A stretch of DNA of 64,000 nucleotides from Methylomonas rapida (GCF_024360925.2 NZ_CP113517.1:1550001-1614000); one strand, 5' to 3'; shown: positions 1 through 7,291, numbered from the stretch's first letter. The notes: generated from the letters alone by a model not told the origin. Numbers and translations are program-made.

Positions 1-499
1 ACGATTGTTTGACTGTTGGAAACTATTTTAAGCAAGAAAAGCCATCTGTTGTGCTGAGGATTGTTTTCAGAATTGAATAGCAGAAAATCCGCCTCTGAAC
101 TTTGCAAAAATTATGATCAGCTTTTTATCTGGCTGCCTTGTTCGACCCGGTTAATTCCTGATGTCGACTAGTCGAAAACAAAATACTGTGCATAAAAGGA
201 AACTTCACATAATGGCCGTTATGCAAAGCTTTGCATAACGGCCAATTGCAGTCGGTCGAGGGTTCTTTTGAATGGCCGGTTAATGACATAAATGCTCGCT
301 TAACGTTTACCACAGCCGGCGTCAAAAACAGAGCGAGGCGGTGCATTTTCTCGTCCGCATTGATGGCATTAGTTGGCATCGGCATATGCTTAGTTACTTT
401 TGGCAGTTTGTTGTCACTATTGGCGTATCAATGTCTCTCGATCGTTCTTCTGCCCCCATAATCGACGACGACAAATTAATAAAAGGAACAGCTTTTTTC
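1..499. other. AT-rich left flank, no convincing gene
   Basis: Short open frames exist on both strands, but none has a ribosome-binding site or a recognisable product. The only clear structure is the perfect palindrome at 213-244, listed separately. The stretch runs into the inverted-repeat element that begins near 502. Confidence 0.5.
213..244. repeat. Perfect 32-bp palindrome without a loop
   Basis: The two 16-base arms TGGCCGTTATGCAAAG and CTTTGCATAACGGCCA are exact reverse complements that meet at position 228/229. There is no U-tract, so it does not look like an ordinary terminator. It could be a protein-binding dyad, a recombination site or an abutted pair of mobile-element ends. Only the palindrome is seen; function is unknown. 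Confidence 0.85.
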
Positions 500-501
500 T
501 A

Positions 502-797
502 GTGCCCTTAGGCAGATTGGTTGCCAACCGCCCCGTGCATCGCCAAAGATGCCGCCGCAACAATTACCGATTTCAAGAATTTCTTCTTGTTGGTTTTCAT
601 GCGGTTTTGGTCAAGTCTTTTTTGGGTGTCTTTGCGAGGTATTTGTTTCGTTACTTTCTTCATAGCTATCTCCTTTGTACTAAATTTAGATGAAAATTGA
701 CTTTGGATATTTGCTCGGAAATTGGCGGCAACATCTACCGACGACACAACAGGGTGCTGAATCGAACAGCTATATCTACCCATCTGCCTAAGGGCAT
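502..797. mobile_element. MITE-like element with about 19-bp terminal inverted repeats
   Basis: TGCCCTTAGGCAGAT at 503-517 is the exact reverse complement of ATCTGCCTAAGGGCA at 782-796. Allowing one mismatch, the match extends inward to 521 and 778. A TA dinucleotide lies symmetrically outside both ends (500-501 and 798-799), as expected for TA-targeting elements such as IS630/Tc1 relatives. The interior is under 300 bp and carries no transposase, only a 51-codon frame. The right end coincides with the stop codon of the neighbouring S-4TM gene. Removing the element and one TA restores AGT-TAG, so the insertion would have left that protein's end unchanged. Confidence 0.6.
508..663 (-). CDS. 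Small Lys-rich protein inside the MITE-like element
   Basis: A 51-codon ORF begins at an ATG preceded by AAGGAG with about 7 nt spacing, which is the best reason to consider it translated. The product is very basic in its first 28 residues (many K/R), followed by a hydrophobic stretch around FLKSVIVAAASLAMHGAVG and an early stop. The stop codon lies inside the element's inverted repeat. It could be a truncated secreted protein captured by the element, a small membrane-active peptide, or chance. No family is recognised. Confidence 0.35.
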   Translation of the reverse strand: MKKVTKQIPRKDTQKRLDQNRMKTNKKKFLKSVIVAAASLAMHGAVGNQSA

Positions 798-1720
798 TAA
801 CTTCTATTATATTTTTCGATCATTTGATTAACATTATAGTACATTGCATCTTCATACTTATTTTTTAATTTATCATAAATTTCATCAAAAAATAGCTGAT
901 TGTCTTTTCTGTTTTTGTAAATTTCATCTTGAATTCTCCTAGCAAAAACATTATTTTCGATTGAGTCTTTATTTTCAATCAATTCCTGCCAGTATGAGTC
1001 CATATCCTGTTTAAGTTTTTCAAGATTTTCAATTGAATCCTTGTTTTCTCTGTATTGTTCTATGCAAAAAGTAAGAATTGGCAATAACGGGGTCGCAACA
1101 TTGAGCACAAAATTACTAAATGTAATATCTGACAAAAAGCCAAATACAGCTATGACAAGACCAAAAATAACGGAAAATTTAAAAATGTATTTTATGTACT
1201 CATTTCTTAAGCCAACATTCCACACAAGATTAGACCTTTGACAAAGAAATCTTGCAACATAAAAGGGAACATTTGCCACAGATTTGGCATACCAATCCTT
1301 CAACTCTGAATAATTCCTTTTCTCTTTAAACCTTTCGGAAAAAAGTTTTATAACTTCGTTGTCAGGAGGATTCCCAACATTTACATCATTCCAATCAAAA
1401 GATAAAACATTTGTATCAAATTTTTCTTGTATTTTTGCTGCTAACTCTTTTTTGCTTTTTATTACCGGAACAAATATCAATGTGTTCGTAAGGGTTACAA
1501 CAATACTAAAAAAGGCCAGATGAGCAGACATATCATATTTAAACCACAATAAATCGCTGTTTGTTAGATAAGCGACTATGGAGAATACGGCTATAAAAAT
1601 TACATTAAAAAACACCTGCCATTTCATATAAAACTTAGCATTGCTGTATAAGTAACGCATTGCCGCCAGACAATCTAAGTTTTCCGCTCTATTCTGCTTA
1701 AGTATTATTTCATTATCCAT
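797..1720 (-). CDS. S-4TM-type membrane effector of a CBASS module
   Basis: This 307-residue protein has four predicted membrane segments in two pairs, near residues 34-53, 68-87, 178-196 and 203-222. A soluble helical stretch lies between the pairs, and a charged coiled-coil-like tail rich in E/K/D follows. That layout, directly downstream of a CD-NTase with only 8 bp between them, matches the SMODS-associated 4TM (S-4TM) family. Such effectors are thought to damage the inner membrane after sensing a cyclic (oligo)nucleotide. The family assignment comes from topology and context; the signal and the killing mechanism are inferred. The base composition is strikingly AT-rich compared with the chromosome after 8 kb, which supports acquisition by transfer. 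Confidence 0.75.
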   Translation of the reverse strand: MDNEIILKQNRAENLDCLAAMRYLYSNAKFYMKWQVFFNVIFIAVFSIVAYLTNSDLLWFKYDMSAHLAFFSIVVTLTNTLIFVPVIKSKKELAAKIQEKFDTNVLSFDWNDVNVGNPPDNEVIKLFSERFKEKRNYSELKDWYAKSVANVPFYVARFLCQRSNLVWNVGLRNEYIKYIFKFSVIFGLVIAVFGFLSDITFSNFVLNVATPLLPILTFCIEQYRENKDSIENLEKLKQDMDSYWQELIENKDSIENNVFARRIQDEIYKNRKDNQLFFDEIYDKLKNKYEDAMYYNVNQMIEKYNRS

Positions 1721-1728
1721 AAATTTTT

Positions 1729-2727
1729 TTATCCGTAAGTTGGGAACTCAGGGCCGAAAATTTCTCTCCATTTATTTATCGATTCTTTGTGTTTATTTTC
1801 ATCTTCAAGTCTTCTCGCTTCATAAGACCTTTGGTAGTCTAAATTTGCCCTATTTTGTATTTTTATCCTATCTTCATAGCTTAATGTATTTATATTCCCT
1901 TGTATGCCTTTTGGGTCATTAACAGAATAATGAATATTATTACTTATATAAAGAAACACTTCAGGCAGGTTCACATCAACATATTGACTTGCGTCTGTTT
2001 TGTATTCGTAATGGTTCAATATCATGTTTTCAATAAGATAAGATGACATAGAAGGCATTGTTGGCCTTTTATTCCAATACTTCATAATCCTTATAACATT
2101 AAGAACATTTCCATTGTTTTTTTGATTAATATCTGATGTTCTTTTTCTATCTATTCTTGGATCTGTTTTTTTCCAGTTACCACTACCATCAGGGATCAAG
2201 TAATATGATTTTCCTAAAATATTTTCAGTTGTAAAAAAGCAAGGAACAATATCATAATTCCAGTCATAACTTGTTAAGTTTAAAACGGCGGCTTCTTGCC
2301 TTCTATTTATTTCGGCTTTTTTGTACATTGGAACATTGCTCAATCCACTTACAAACTTATTTACTACTTTTACTGAATTGAGTGTATCTGTTGACAGATT
2401 ACACAATGCCTTTAGGTTCTTAGCATCAGGATTTACCGTGATTTCTATTCTATCTGAGTATTCATAATAAGTTGATCCTTTTGCATTCAAGCAAATCATC
2501 ATATCAATATCATCAAGAGGCCTTTTTTTTGTTTTCCTTTCGAAAGAGCCAAAGTTTATATCCTTGTCAGAATACAAGTCTGGAAATGAGGAATCTTTTG
2601 ACGGAAGTTTATGTATTTCATCTATAAGGCTATTCCTACTACTCCGTGCTGTTGAAACTTTATTGCTATCTAGATTTACTTTGTCTTTCAAAAACTCATT
2701 AAATGCTGCTGTTACAGTAGTTGCCAT
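1729..2727 (-). CDS. CD-NTase (SMODS-type cyclic nucleotide synthase) of CBASS
   Basis: This 332-residue protein has the DNA-polymerase-beta-like nucleotidyltransferase signature: GSF at residues 60-62, the metal-binding pair in DDID (D73, D75), and a third acidic residue in YDIVP (D159). The rest of the chain fits the helical lobe of CD-NTases. After phage infection such enzymes make cyclic di- or trinucleotides that switch on the adjacent effector. The product nucleotide cannot be read from sequence. The start is supported by AGGGA a few bases before ATG. No Cap2/Cap3 or HORMA/TRIP13 genes are adjacent, so this is a minimal (type I-like) two-gene module. The 5' flank contains mobile-element debris. 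Confidence 0.85.
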   Translation of the reverse strand: MATTVTAAFNEFLKDKVNLDSNKVSTARSSRNSLIDEIHKLPSKDSSFPDLYSDKDINFGSFERKTKKRPLDDIDMMICLNAKGSTYYEYSDRIEITVNPDAKNLKALCNLSTDTLNSVKVVNKFVSGLSNVPMYKKAEINRRQEAAVLNLTSYDWNYDIVPCFFTTENILGKSYYLIPDGSGNWKKTDPRIDRKRTSDINQKNNGNVLNVIRIMKYWNKRPTMPSMSSYLIENMILNHYEYKTDASQYVDVNLPEVFLYISNNIHYSVNDPKGIQGNINTLSYEDRIKIQNRANLDYQRSYEARRLEDENKHKESINKWREIFGPEFPTYG

Positions 2728-2893
2728 GTTTCCCTTGCTTAGTTAGTCGATAAAAGTTAGCGTCTTCTGTCCCTATTACTTTCTTCGTATCCATTTTTTA
2801 TGACAATGTTGAACATCAAGGCAAATCTATCCCTTTTTTATTTTTGATTGCCGCAAACCCGAAATATGGAGTCTGAGGACTAGTATTCAAGAG

Positions 2894-2912
2894 GGCTTTG
2901 TTGCATAAAAAC
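2894..2912. repeat. Possible solitary IS end (IS903-like terminus)
   Basis: The stretch GGCTTTGTTGCATAAA resembles the terminal inverted repeat of IS5-family IS903-group elements (GGCTTTGTTGAATAAATC). No partner end or transposase is seen nearby, so at most it is a relic. Confidence 0.3.
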
Positions 2913-2937
2913 TCAATAAAAACCAAACACCCCCTAA

Positions 2938-3036
2938 GGAACCTCTGATTAATGCAGTTTTTCAAGAAAAATCGATGCGCAACCTATTGATTTAATTGAT
3001 GCTGAAGTTTGGGATAACGAATTAATCAGAGGTTCC
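2938..3036. mobile_element. 99-bp MITE with 16-bp TIRs and CTAA target duplication
   Basis: GGAACCTCTGATTAAT at 2938-2953 and its exact reverse complement at 3021-3036 bound a 99-bp segment. Both ends are flanked directly by CTAA (2934-2937 and 3037-3040). CTAA is the classical target duplication of IS5-type elements, so this is probably a non-autonomous IS5-family derivative or an internally deleted copy. It contains no coding capacity. It sits between the CBASS module and the next gene. Confidence 0.75.
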
Positions 3037-3300
3037 CTAACCCTAAATCTGTTAAACGTATTTAGTGCCGTAGACTGGATAGCGCAACGCGAAACCCAGA
3101 AAATACCTTGAAATAAAGTGGGCGTTGTATTCAATAAATGATTTCTGGATGACAAAACATATGAGCTTCTAAGCTGGGTTTTATAATCATTAAACCCCAA
3201 CCTACTTCCACAAACGAACATTTAGCTTATTATCCATAAGCGGTCAATTGGATGTTCAACCAACTGTCGCCTTTGGGTCGTTGTTGCACTTTCATAAAAC

Positions 3301-4287
3301 TTAACGATCAACCAGCAGCCGCCCACAACGCGTGATTCTATCGAAACTAAACACATGCTCTCGAGGACTTTCATAGCATCGACCTACCAACCTTCGCCGA
3401 TAATCTGGTTCGCCTTTTTCAAGATAAACGGTGGCGCCACAAATTGGGCATGCCGCTGAATACCGAACTAACCGCACCACTCGTAAATCGCCATCCCTGA
3501 GTAATTCGAACTGTGCAGATTGTTCATAAAAATTTGTGAATAATTCATGGGCTACGACGATTCGATCGTCCAACAATAATATCCATGGCTTGATGATAGT
3601 GACCCAGGCACCATAAGGAATCACAAAAATACTTACAAGCAATGTCAGATCGCGCGTCGTAACGGGCCTTGGTTCGGATAAGGATAGCCATCCGGCATAG
3701 GCAATTAACACTGCAAGTCCGCCGATTGTCGCTAGCCAGCCCAGTAGGCACCAGACATGCCATTGGCGCAATTTGATTTGTCCATCTCTAAATAACCAAC
3801 TCGCGATCCAACTCGGTTTAACCTCACCCAATTCAGTCATTTGGTAATTGGCTTTCAGTTCAGCTGTGTTGCGTATGGCCACTTGAGGCTCATCAATGGC
3901 TTGTTCATCCTCGATGATCTCTGGTACCCGCTCGGCTTTGATATAAAACGTGGTGAGTTTTCCCGGACCGCCCTTTGTACTTTTTCGTTCCGGTTTCGGG
4001 TAATCAGGTAGGCCGTGTTTACGAGCAAACTCTATAATTTGCCCCTCGCGAGTTTCGCAATATTTTTTCAAGAACCCCGGCCAATCGATCCACTTTTTCG
4101 GATCCGCACTTCCTATCGAGTCTCCAACGGCAGCGACGATTTCTTCGGCTGTGAACCGTCGCTTCGACTCATCGAAATCCGCTTTCTTTAACGATTCCTG
4201 AGCTAACGCGCGCAATATGCGGTGACCTTTTTCATCGCTTGTTTCGCTGTCCAACCAATCAATCAGGCATTGGATTACCTCACGCAT
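3301..4287 (-). CDS. Hypothetical two-TM protein with C-terminal zinc-ribbon-like motif
   Basis: About 328 residues from ATG at 4285-4287. The first 150 residues are soluble, charged and mainly helical, ending in a basic linker. Two hydrophobic segments follow (WHVWCLLGWLATIGGLAVLI and TLLVSIFVIPYGAWVTIIKP). A cytosolic tail contains CPICG plus later Cys residues that could form a zinc ribbon. No family is recognised. A TTG-started extension to 4371 is open in frame, but a separate 23-codon ORF with a better ribosome-binding site overlaps the ATG start, so the shorter form is preferred. It is transcribed divergently from the FlhD/FlhC-like operon and probably belongs to the same island. Confidence 0.6.
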   Translation of the reverse strand: MREVIQCLIDWLDSETSDEKGHRILRALAQESLKKADFDESKRRFTAEEIVAAVGDSIGSADPKKWIDWPGFLKKYCETREGQIIEFARKHGLPDYPKPERKSTKGGPGKLTTFYIKAERVPEIIEDEQAIDEPQVAIRNTAELKANYQMTELGEVKPSWIASWLFRDGQIKLRQWHVWCLLGWLATIGGLAVLIAYAGWLSLSEPRPVTTRDLTLLVSIFVIPYGAWVTIIKPWILLLDDRIVVAHELFTNFYEQSAQFELLRDGDLRVVRLVRYSAACPICGATVYLEKGEPDYRRRLVGRCYESPREHVFSFDRITRCGRLLVDR

Positions 4288-4346
4288 AAACCACCCCAAA
4301 CCAGGTAATCGGTCGTTGCAGTCTGGTTTGCGCTTTGTCGATTCAT
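4275..4346 (-). CDS. 23-residue leader ORF overlapping the downstream gene start
   Basis: A GGAGGA ribosome-binding site (plus-strand 4354-4359) lies 7 nt before ATG at 4344-4346. The frame encodes 23 residues and stops 13 nt inside the next coding region, whose ATG is at 4285-4287. The strong site plus the overlap suggests translational coupling or a regulatory leader peptide. Alternatively, a frameshift may have separated an original start from the main frame. Confidence 0.4.
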   Translation of the reverse strand: MNRQSANQTATTDYLVWGGLCVR

Positions 4347-4713
4347 AACAATGTCCTCCATAACAATTCAAGGTTTGGGTAATACCGAAATGATTTTTAA
4401 CTATGTGAATTTAGTTGGCGCACCAGAAAAAGCTTGTTCTGCAACAGCAAGTAACGCTGGAAGCAGAAGCGAGAGCAGAGAAATATCGAAATCATGCAAT
4501 GGATTCATGTACGCGTTTCGCGTTTCCGCATTCATCCAGCGGTCAAAGTCCAAGAGAAGAACGTTACGACCATTAATCAATAGCAGCTCCAATGCAGAGC
4601 TATCAAGGCTTCCAGAGGTTTGTGACCCAAAACAGGTCACCTTGCGAACGGGACTTTTCTGCTTTGACCTCCTAGCATACCGACAACAGCCATTAATCAA
4701 CTATGAGGCGTCT

Positions 4714-5007
4714 ATGTCAACACTGGATGAAGATCTTAGCCGTTTGAATTTCGAATATCTCATGCTAGCCAGGGAATGTGCTCGCAGCAACCCAGCAGAA
4801 ACAGCATGGCGATTTGGCTTGGACAAAAACCATATAGAAAAACTTGCAGACATGACGCTGGAGCAACTTCGGGATCAAGCTGAAAGTAGCAGAGCGGTTA
4901 TTCGGCTATTGCCGATCTTCGTTCCAAGTGGCGTTTCCATGGGCACCTACGTGGATTTACTTCAACCCTTGGTTTCGGAACGGACCGATGAAAACAGTGC
5001 CATTTAA
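4714..5007 (+). CDS. FlhD-like transcriptional activator subunit (first pair)
   Basis: A 97-residue protein beginning MSTLDEDLSRLNFEYLMLAR, with GAGG 5 nt before the ATG. The block NFEYLMLARECARSN...AWRFGL...LADMTLEQL follows the FlhD pattern (L-x-YL-LAQ-L, FRLG, L-ALTL-QM). FlhD does not bind DNA alone but forms a heteromer with FlhC. An in-frame extension back to 4351 lacks FlhD character and is rejected. The gene overlaps the flhC-like gene by 20 nt. In an island setting its closest functional analogues are the FlhCD-family master activators SetCD (SXT ICE), SgaCD (SGI1) and AcaCD (IncC plasmids), rather than a flagellar regulator. That role is inferred. Confidence 0.75.
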   Translation: MSTLDEDLSRLNFEYLMLARECARSNPAETAWRFGLDKNHIEKLADMTLEQLRDQAESSRAVIRLLPIFVPSGVSMGTYVDLLQPLVSERTDENSAI

Positions 5008-5581
5008 AAGAGCCTCAAATTTTGCCAACCACTGGGTTTTAGCTGAGCAATTGATCCAGCTTGGCGCTCGTCCACCTATCGTCAGTCAACTTTGTCGATT
5101 GTCACGGCAACAAAGTATCGACTTGTACAAATCAGTAAAAGGATGCTCACCCAAACAAGGCATGCTACCTCATGATCACCAATGGGTCATTCAGTCCGCG
5201 GGCCGCAATATTCACGCGTCGATATTTTTGGGCATTCTCGATGATATTCGGCGGCGATTATCTATTCAACATGCTACAGCTCAGGTATTAGTTGATGCCT
5301 TTAGCCTTTATAAAAACATCGCATCACAAATATTCATCGGGCCTAAAGCAATACCCCCTGTAACAAGACAGTTCACGTTAGACATCAATAGGGCGTGGTC
5401 TTTAAGCAGCATGCTCTTAGCCGGTGATTTGATCTTCACTGTTTGCGCACGTTGCAAAGCACGTTTTCTCAGCGTGATTCACCCGAATGCAACCTTTAGC
5501 CGATGCCCAATCTGCGATGTTTGGACCGATCGCTCGGGACGACGACGCTGGGCCTCTGCAAAATCCAAAAAACCAAATTAA
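4988..5581 (+). CDS. FlhC-like DNA-binding transcriptional activator (first pair)
   Basis: 197 residues, close to the usual FlhC length of about 190. The N-terminal block LAEQLIQLGARPPIVSQLCR followed by LYKSVKGCSPKQGMLP is highly characteristic of FlhC (helix-turn-helix region and the KG-P-P-KGMLP loop). The C-terminal part has the zinc-binding cysteines CARC and CPIC, matching the four-Cys site of FlhC. The ATG lies inside the 3' end of the preceding flhD-like gene, so the two are translationally coupled, as expected for a heteromeric complex. It probably activates island or ICE functions; its targets are not visible in this window. Confidence 0.85.
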   Translation: MKTVPFKRASNFANHWVLAEQLIQLGARPPIVSQLCRLSRQQSIDLYKSVKGCSPKQGMLPHDHQWVIQSAGRNIHASIFLGILDDIRRRLSIQHATAQVLVDAFSLYKNIASQIFIGPKAIPPVTRQFTLDINRAWSLSSMLLAGDLIFTVCARCKARFLSVIHPNATFSRCPICDVWTDRSGRRRWASAKSKKPN

Positions 5582-5631
5582 TTACATCACTCAGCCTGGA
5601 GATCATCCATCCGCTACTAAGGAGAAGTCGC

Positions 5632-6225
5632 ATGCATATTGCTGTCATTACAGCCACTGATTCCCAAATACCGCAGCCCTTACATGGCAAAAACCTAGCT
5701 AGGCTCGCACGCGAGTGCTTTGCCAATCAGCAAATATTGACCATTGATTTTAAGGACGTCAGCACCATTACCCAAGGATTTTTTCAGGAATTATTTTTTC
5801 CTTTGATTGCTGAGTTTGGCGCCGATTATTTGAAATCGAAACTTATAGTCATTAACTTGAGTGACGCCAATGAAATTCGGCTGCAATCTGCATTCAAAAG
5901 CTTGGACGACTATTTCGACAAACTGACAGCGATCAATCACCAAGGGTGCGACGAAGAGATATACACCATGAATCAAACTTGGTTGATCAAGGCCAGAGAG
6001 ATCGCGCGGGAAAATCCAGTATTGACGGAATTAGTGCTGGGAATTACGGATGACACCATGCGAACAGCACTCGGTCATTTGTCCTTGGAAGACATTCAGT
6101 TCATCGCTCGCTCCAATTGGCTTTGCTTCACTCCACGGTTTTCCAGTCAGTTCCTGATGAACATCAATAAAGAACAGCCGCCGATAGTGGAAGCCATGCT
6201 CGGTTTAACCGGCTCGATCTGCTGA
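5632..6225 (+). CDS. STAS-like (DUF4325-type) domain fused to an FlhD-like domain
   Basis: 197 residues with an AAGGAG site 7 nt before ATG. Residues 1 to about 105 look like the STAS-like DUF4325 fold: ILTIDFKDVSTITQGFFQEL is the typical strand followed by an S/T-x-x-F-x-x-E helix, with a later LIVINLSDANEI strand. Residues from about 110 onward (NQTWLIKAREIARENP, LVLGITDDTMRTALGHLSLEDI) repeat the FlhD pattern seen in the upstream gene. I know of no described FlhD with this extension. It is followed 10 bp later by a second flhC-like gene, so it should be that protein's partner. The STAS-like part could sense or bind a switch partner; this is inference. Confidence 0.65.
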   Translation: MHIAVITATDSQIPQPLHGKNLARLARECFANQQILTIDFKDVSTITQGFFQELFFPLIAEFGADYLKSKLIVINLSDANEIRLQSAFKSLDDYFDKLTAINHQGCDEEIYTMNQTWLIKAREIARENPVLTELVLGITDDTMRTALGHLSLEDIQFIARSNWLCFTPRFSSQFLMNINKEQPPIVEAMLGLTGSIC

Positions 6226-6235
6226 GGGGGGGGCA

Positions 6236-6703
6236 ATGCTGAAAAAGTATCAACAGCAAACACTCGCCATTGAATTGCTCAAACGCCATGCCAGGGTAAA
6301 AATCGTGCATCAAGTGACTGGCATTCCCATCAAGCCGTTAAGACAGACTTATCGACAATTGCATGGTCGTTCGCCCAGTCCAGGCTCAATCAAGTTTTCA
6401 ACACTCGGGTTGACTGGAAGTCGGCGGAAATACAAGGACGTTACGCTGTTTGCGGTGTGCTATCGGGTGGCAGCGAGTAAGTCGGCCGATGATCAAATCC
6501 AAGCAGTGATAACCGCCTTTGATGCCTATAAGCATTCCTACCCATTCGGAAACCTTGATTTTTCAGCGGCATGGGTTATCTCTGAAGACCTCAAGGATAA
6601 AAAAGTGCAGGTTTCAACATGCCCGCATTGTCGTGCCTGGGTGCTGTTGAACGCAAGAGAAGACCAGGTGGAACGCTGCGGCGTTTGCAACAACTCATTG
6701 TAA
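6236..6703 (+). CDS. FlhC-like transcriptional activator (second pair)
   Basis: 155 residues, shorter than FlhC (about 190) but with the same landmarks. The N-terminal LAIELLKRHARVKIVHQVTG and QTYRQLHGRSPSPG block mirrors the FlhC helix-turn-helix and loop. The C-terminal pair CPHC and CGVC supplies a four-Cys zinc site. A G-run (GGGGGG) just before the ATG probably serves as ribosome-binding site. The missing length is between these two parts. It immediately follows the STAS-FlhD fusion and precedes the AlpA-like gene, giving two FlhDC-type complexes encoded in one operon. Confidence 0.75.
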   Translation: MLKKYQQQTLAIELLKRHARVKIVHQVTGIPIKPLRQTYRQLHGRSPSPGSIKFSTLGLTGSRRKYKDVTLFAVCYRVAASKSADDQIQAVITAFDAYKHSYPFGNLDFSAAWVISEDLKDKKVQVSTCPHCRAWVLLNAREDQVERCGVCNNSL

Positions 6704-6715
6704 TCAGGTTATCCA

Positions 6716-6940
6716 GTGAACATTGAATCCGAGCAAAATACAACGGCAAAAGAAAAGGAATTTCTGAAAATTAACGACATGGTTGAAAAATTGGGCGTGA
6801 CTCGGACTCAGTTTTGGCGAATGAGGAAGGCAGGCGAGGTTCCTCCACCGGTAATTCGAAATCCACAAATGTGGCTTGCAAGCCAGATCAAAGAATTTTA
6901 TGAAAGGAGGGTAAAAAAAGAAGATGTCGGAACACTTTGA
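6716..6940 (+). CDS. AlpA-family excisionase-like regulator
   Basis: A 74-residue protein with a MerR/AlpA-type helix-turn-helix: LKINDMVEKLGVTRTQFWRM is helix-turn-helix, followed by the wing with PPPVI and the W-x-x-xxIxxF ending (MWLASQIKEFYERR). AlpA relatives act as excisionases or activators of integrase genes in P4-like islands. The start appears to be GTG, 12 bp after the flhC-like stop, so it is in the same operon. No integrase lies between it and the tRNA genes. A 54-codon frame starting at 6924 overlaps its end but shows no family features. Confidence 0.75.
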   Translation: MNIESEQNTTAKEKEFLKINDMVEKLGVTRTQFWRMRKAGEVPPPVIRNPQMWLASQIKEFYERRVKKEDVGTL

Positions 6941-7060
6941 TGACTTACAACTGCATTCAAACCTTATTTTTCGTTTGGTGCCTTATCTTTTTCGATCAAG
7001 TACGAAATTTTTTTCGGATTTGAGTGAAAAACAAAGTGACCATAAAAGTGACCACGCAAT

Positions 7061-7094
7061 AAAAAAGGGCTTAGACATTTCTGCCTAAGCCCTT
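7061..7094 (-). terminator. Intrinsic terminator of the tRNA operon
   Basis: Perfect 10-bp stem AAGGGCTTAG/CTAAGCCCTT (7065-7074 with 7085-7094) and a 10-nt loop. Read on the minus strand it is followed by a run of six T, just after the tRNA-Asn 3' end. Confidence 0.85.
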
Positions 7095-7102
7095 GATTTA
7101 TT

Positions 7103-7178
7103 TGGCTCCCCCGGACGGGCTCGAACCGCCGACCTAGTGATTAACAGTCACCCGCTCTACCGACTGAGCTACAGGGGA
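7103..7178 (-). tRNA. tRNA-Asn (anticodon GTT)
   Basis: On the minus strand the 76-nt cloverleaf starts TCCCCTG TAGCTCAG, carries the anticodon loop CTGTTAA, a GGTTCGAGCC T-arm, and an encoded 3' CCA. The acceptor stem pairs fully, with one G-T wobble. Its 3' end faces the accessory region, the usual orientation for an island integrated at a tRNA 3' end. Confidence 0.95.
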
Positions 7179-7199
7179 TTAATTCGGTAAGATTATCAA

Positions 7200-7276
7200 T
7201 GGCGCGCCCGGAGAGATTCGAACTCCCGACCGCACGGTTCGTAGCCGTGTACTCTATCCAGCTGAGCTACGGGCGC
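7200..7276 (-). tRNA. tRNA-Arg (anticodon ACG)
   Basis: A 77-nt cloverleaf on the minus strand. The acceptor stem GCGCCCG/CGGGCGC is perfect, the anticodon loop CTACGAA gives ACG, the T-arm contains GTTCGAATC, and CCA is encoded. It lies 21 bp upstream of tRNA-Asn and is co-transcribed with it. Confidence 0.95.
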
Positions 7277-7291
7277 CTAATTGATTTGAGC

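Noticed and set aside
2949..3221. 90-codon minus-strand frame
   Set aside because: It runs through the IS5-type MITE and has no start signal or recognisable domain.
4401..4700. 99-codon minus-strand frame upstream of the membrane/zinc-ribbon gene
   Set aside because: It needs a TTG start without a ribosome-binding site. The C-terminal hydrophobic stretch is suggestive but not enough to call a gene.
4351..4713. N-terminal extension of the first FlhD-like frame
   Set aside because: The extra 121 residues have no FlhD character, and a good GAGG site precedes the internal ATG at 4714.
6924..7088. 54-codon frame overlapping the AlpA-like gene end and the tRNA terminator
   Set aside because: The spacing to GGAGG is too long (13 nt), there are no family features, and the stop lies inside the terminator stem.
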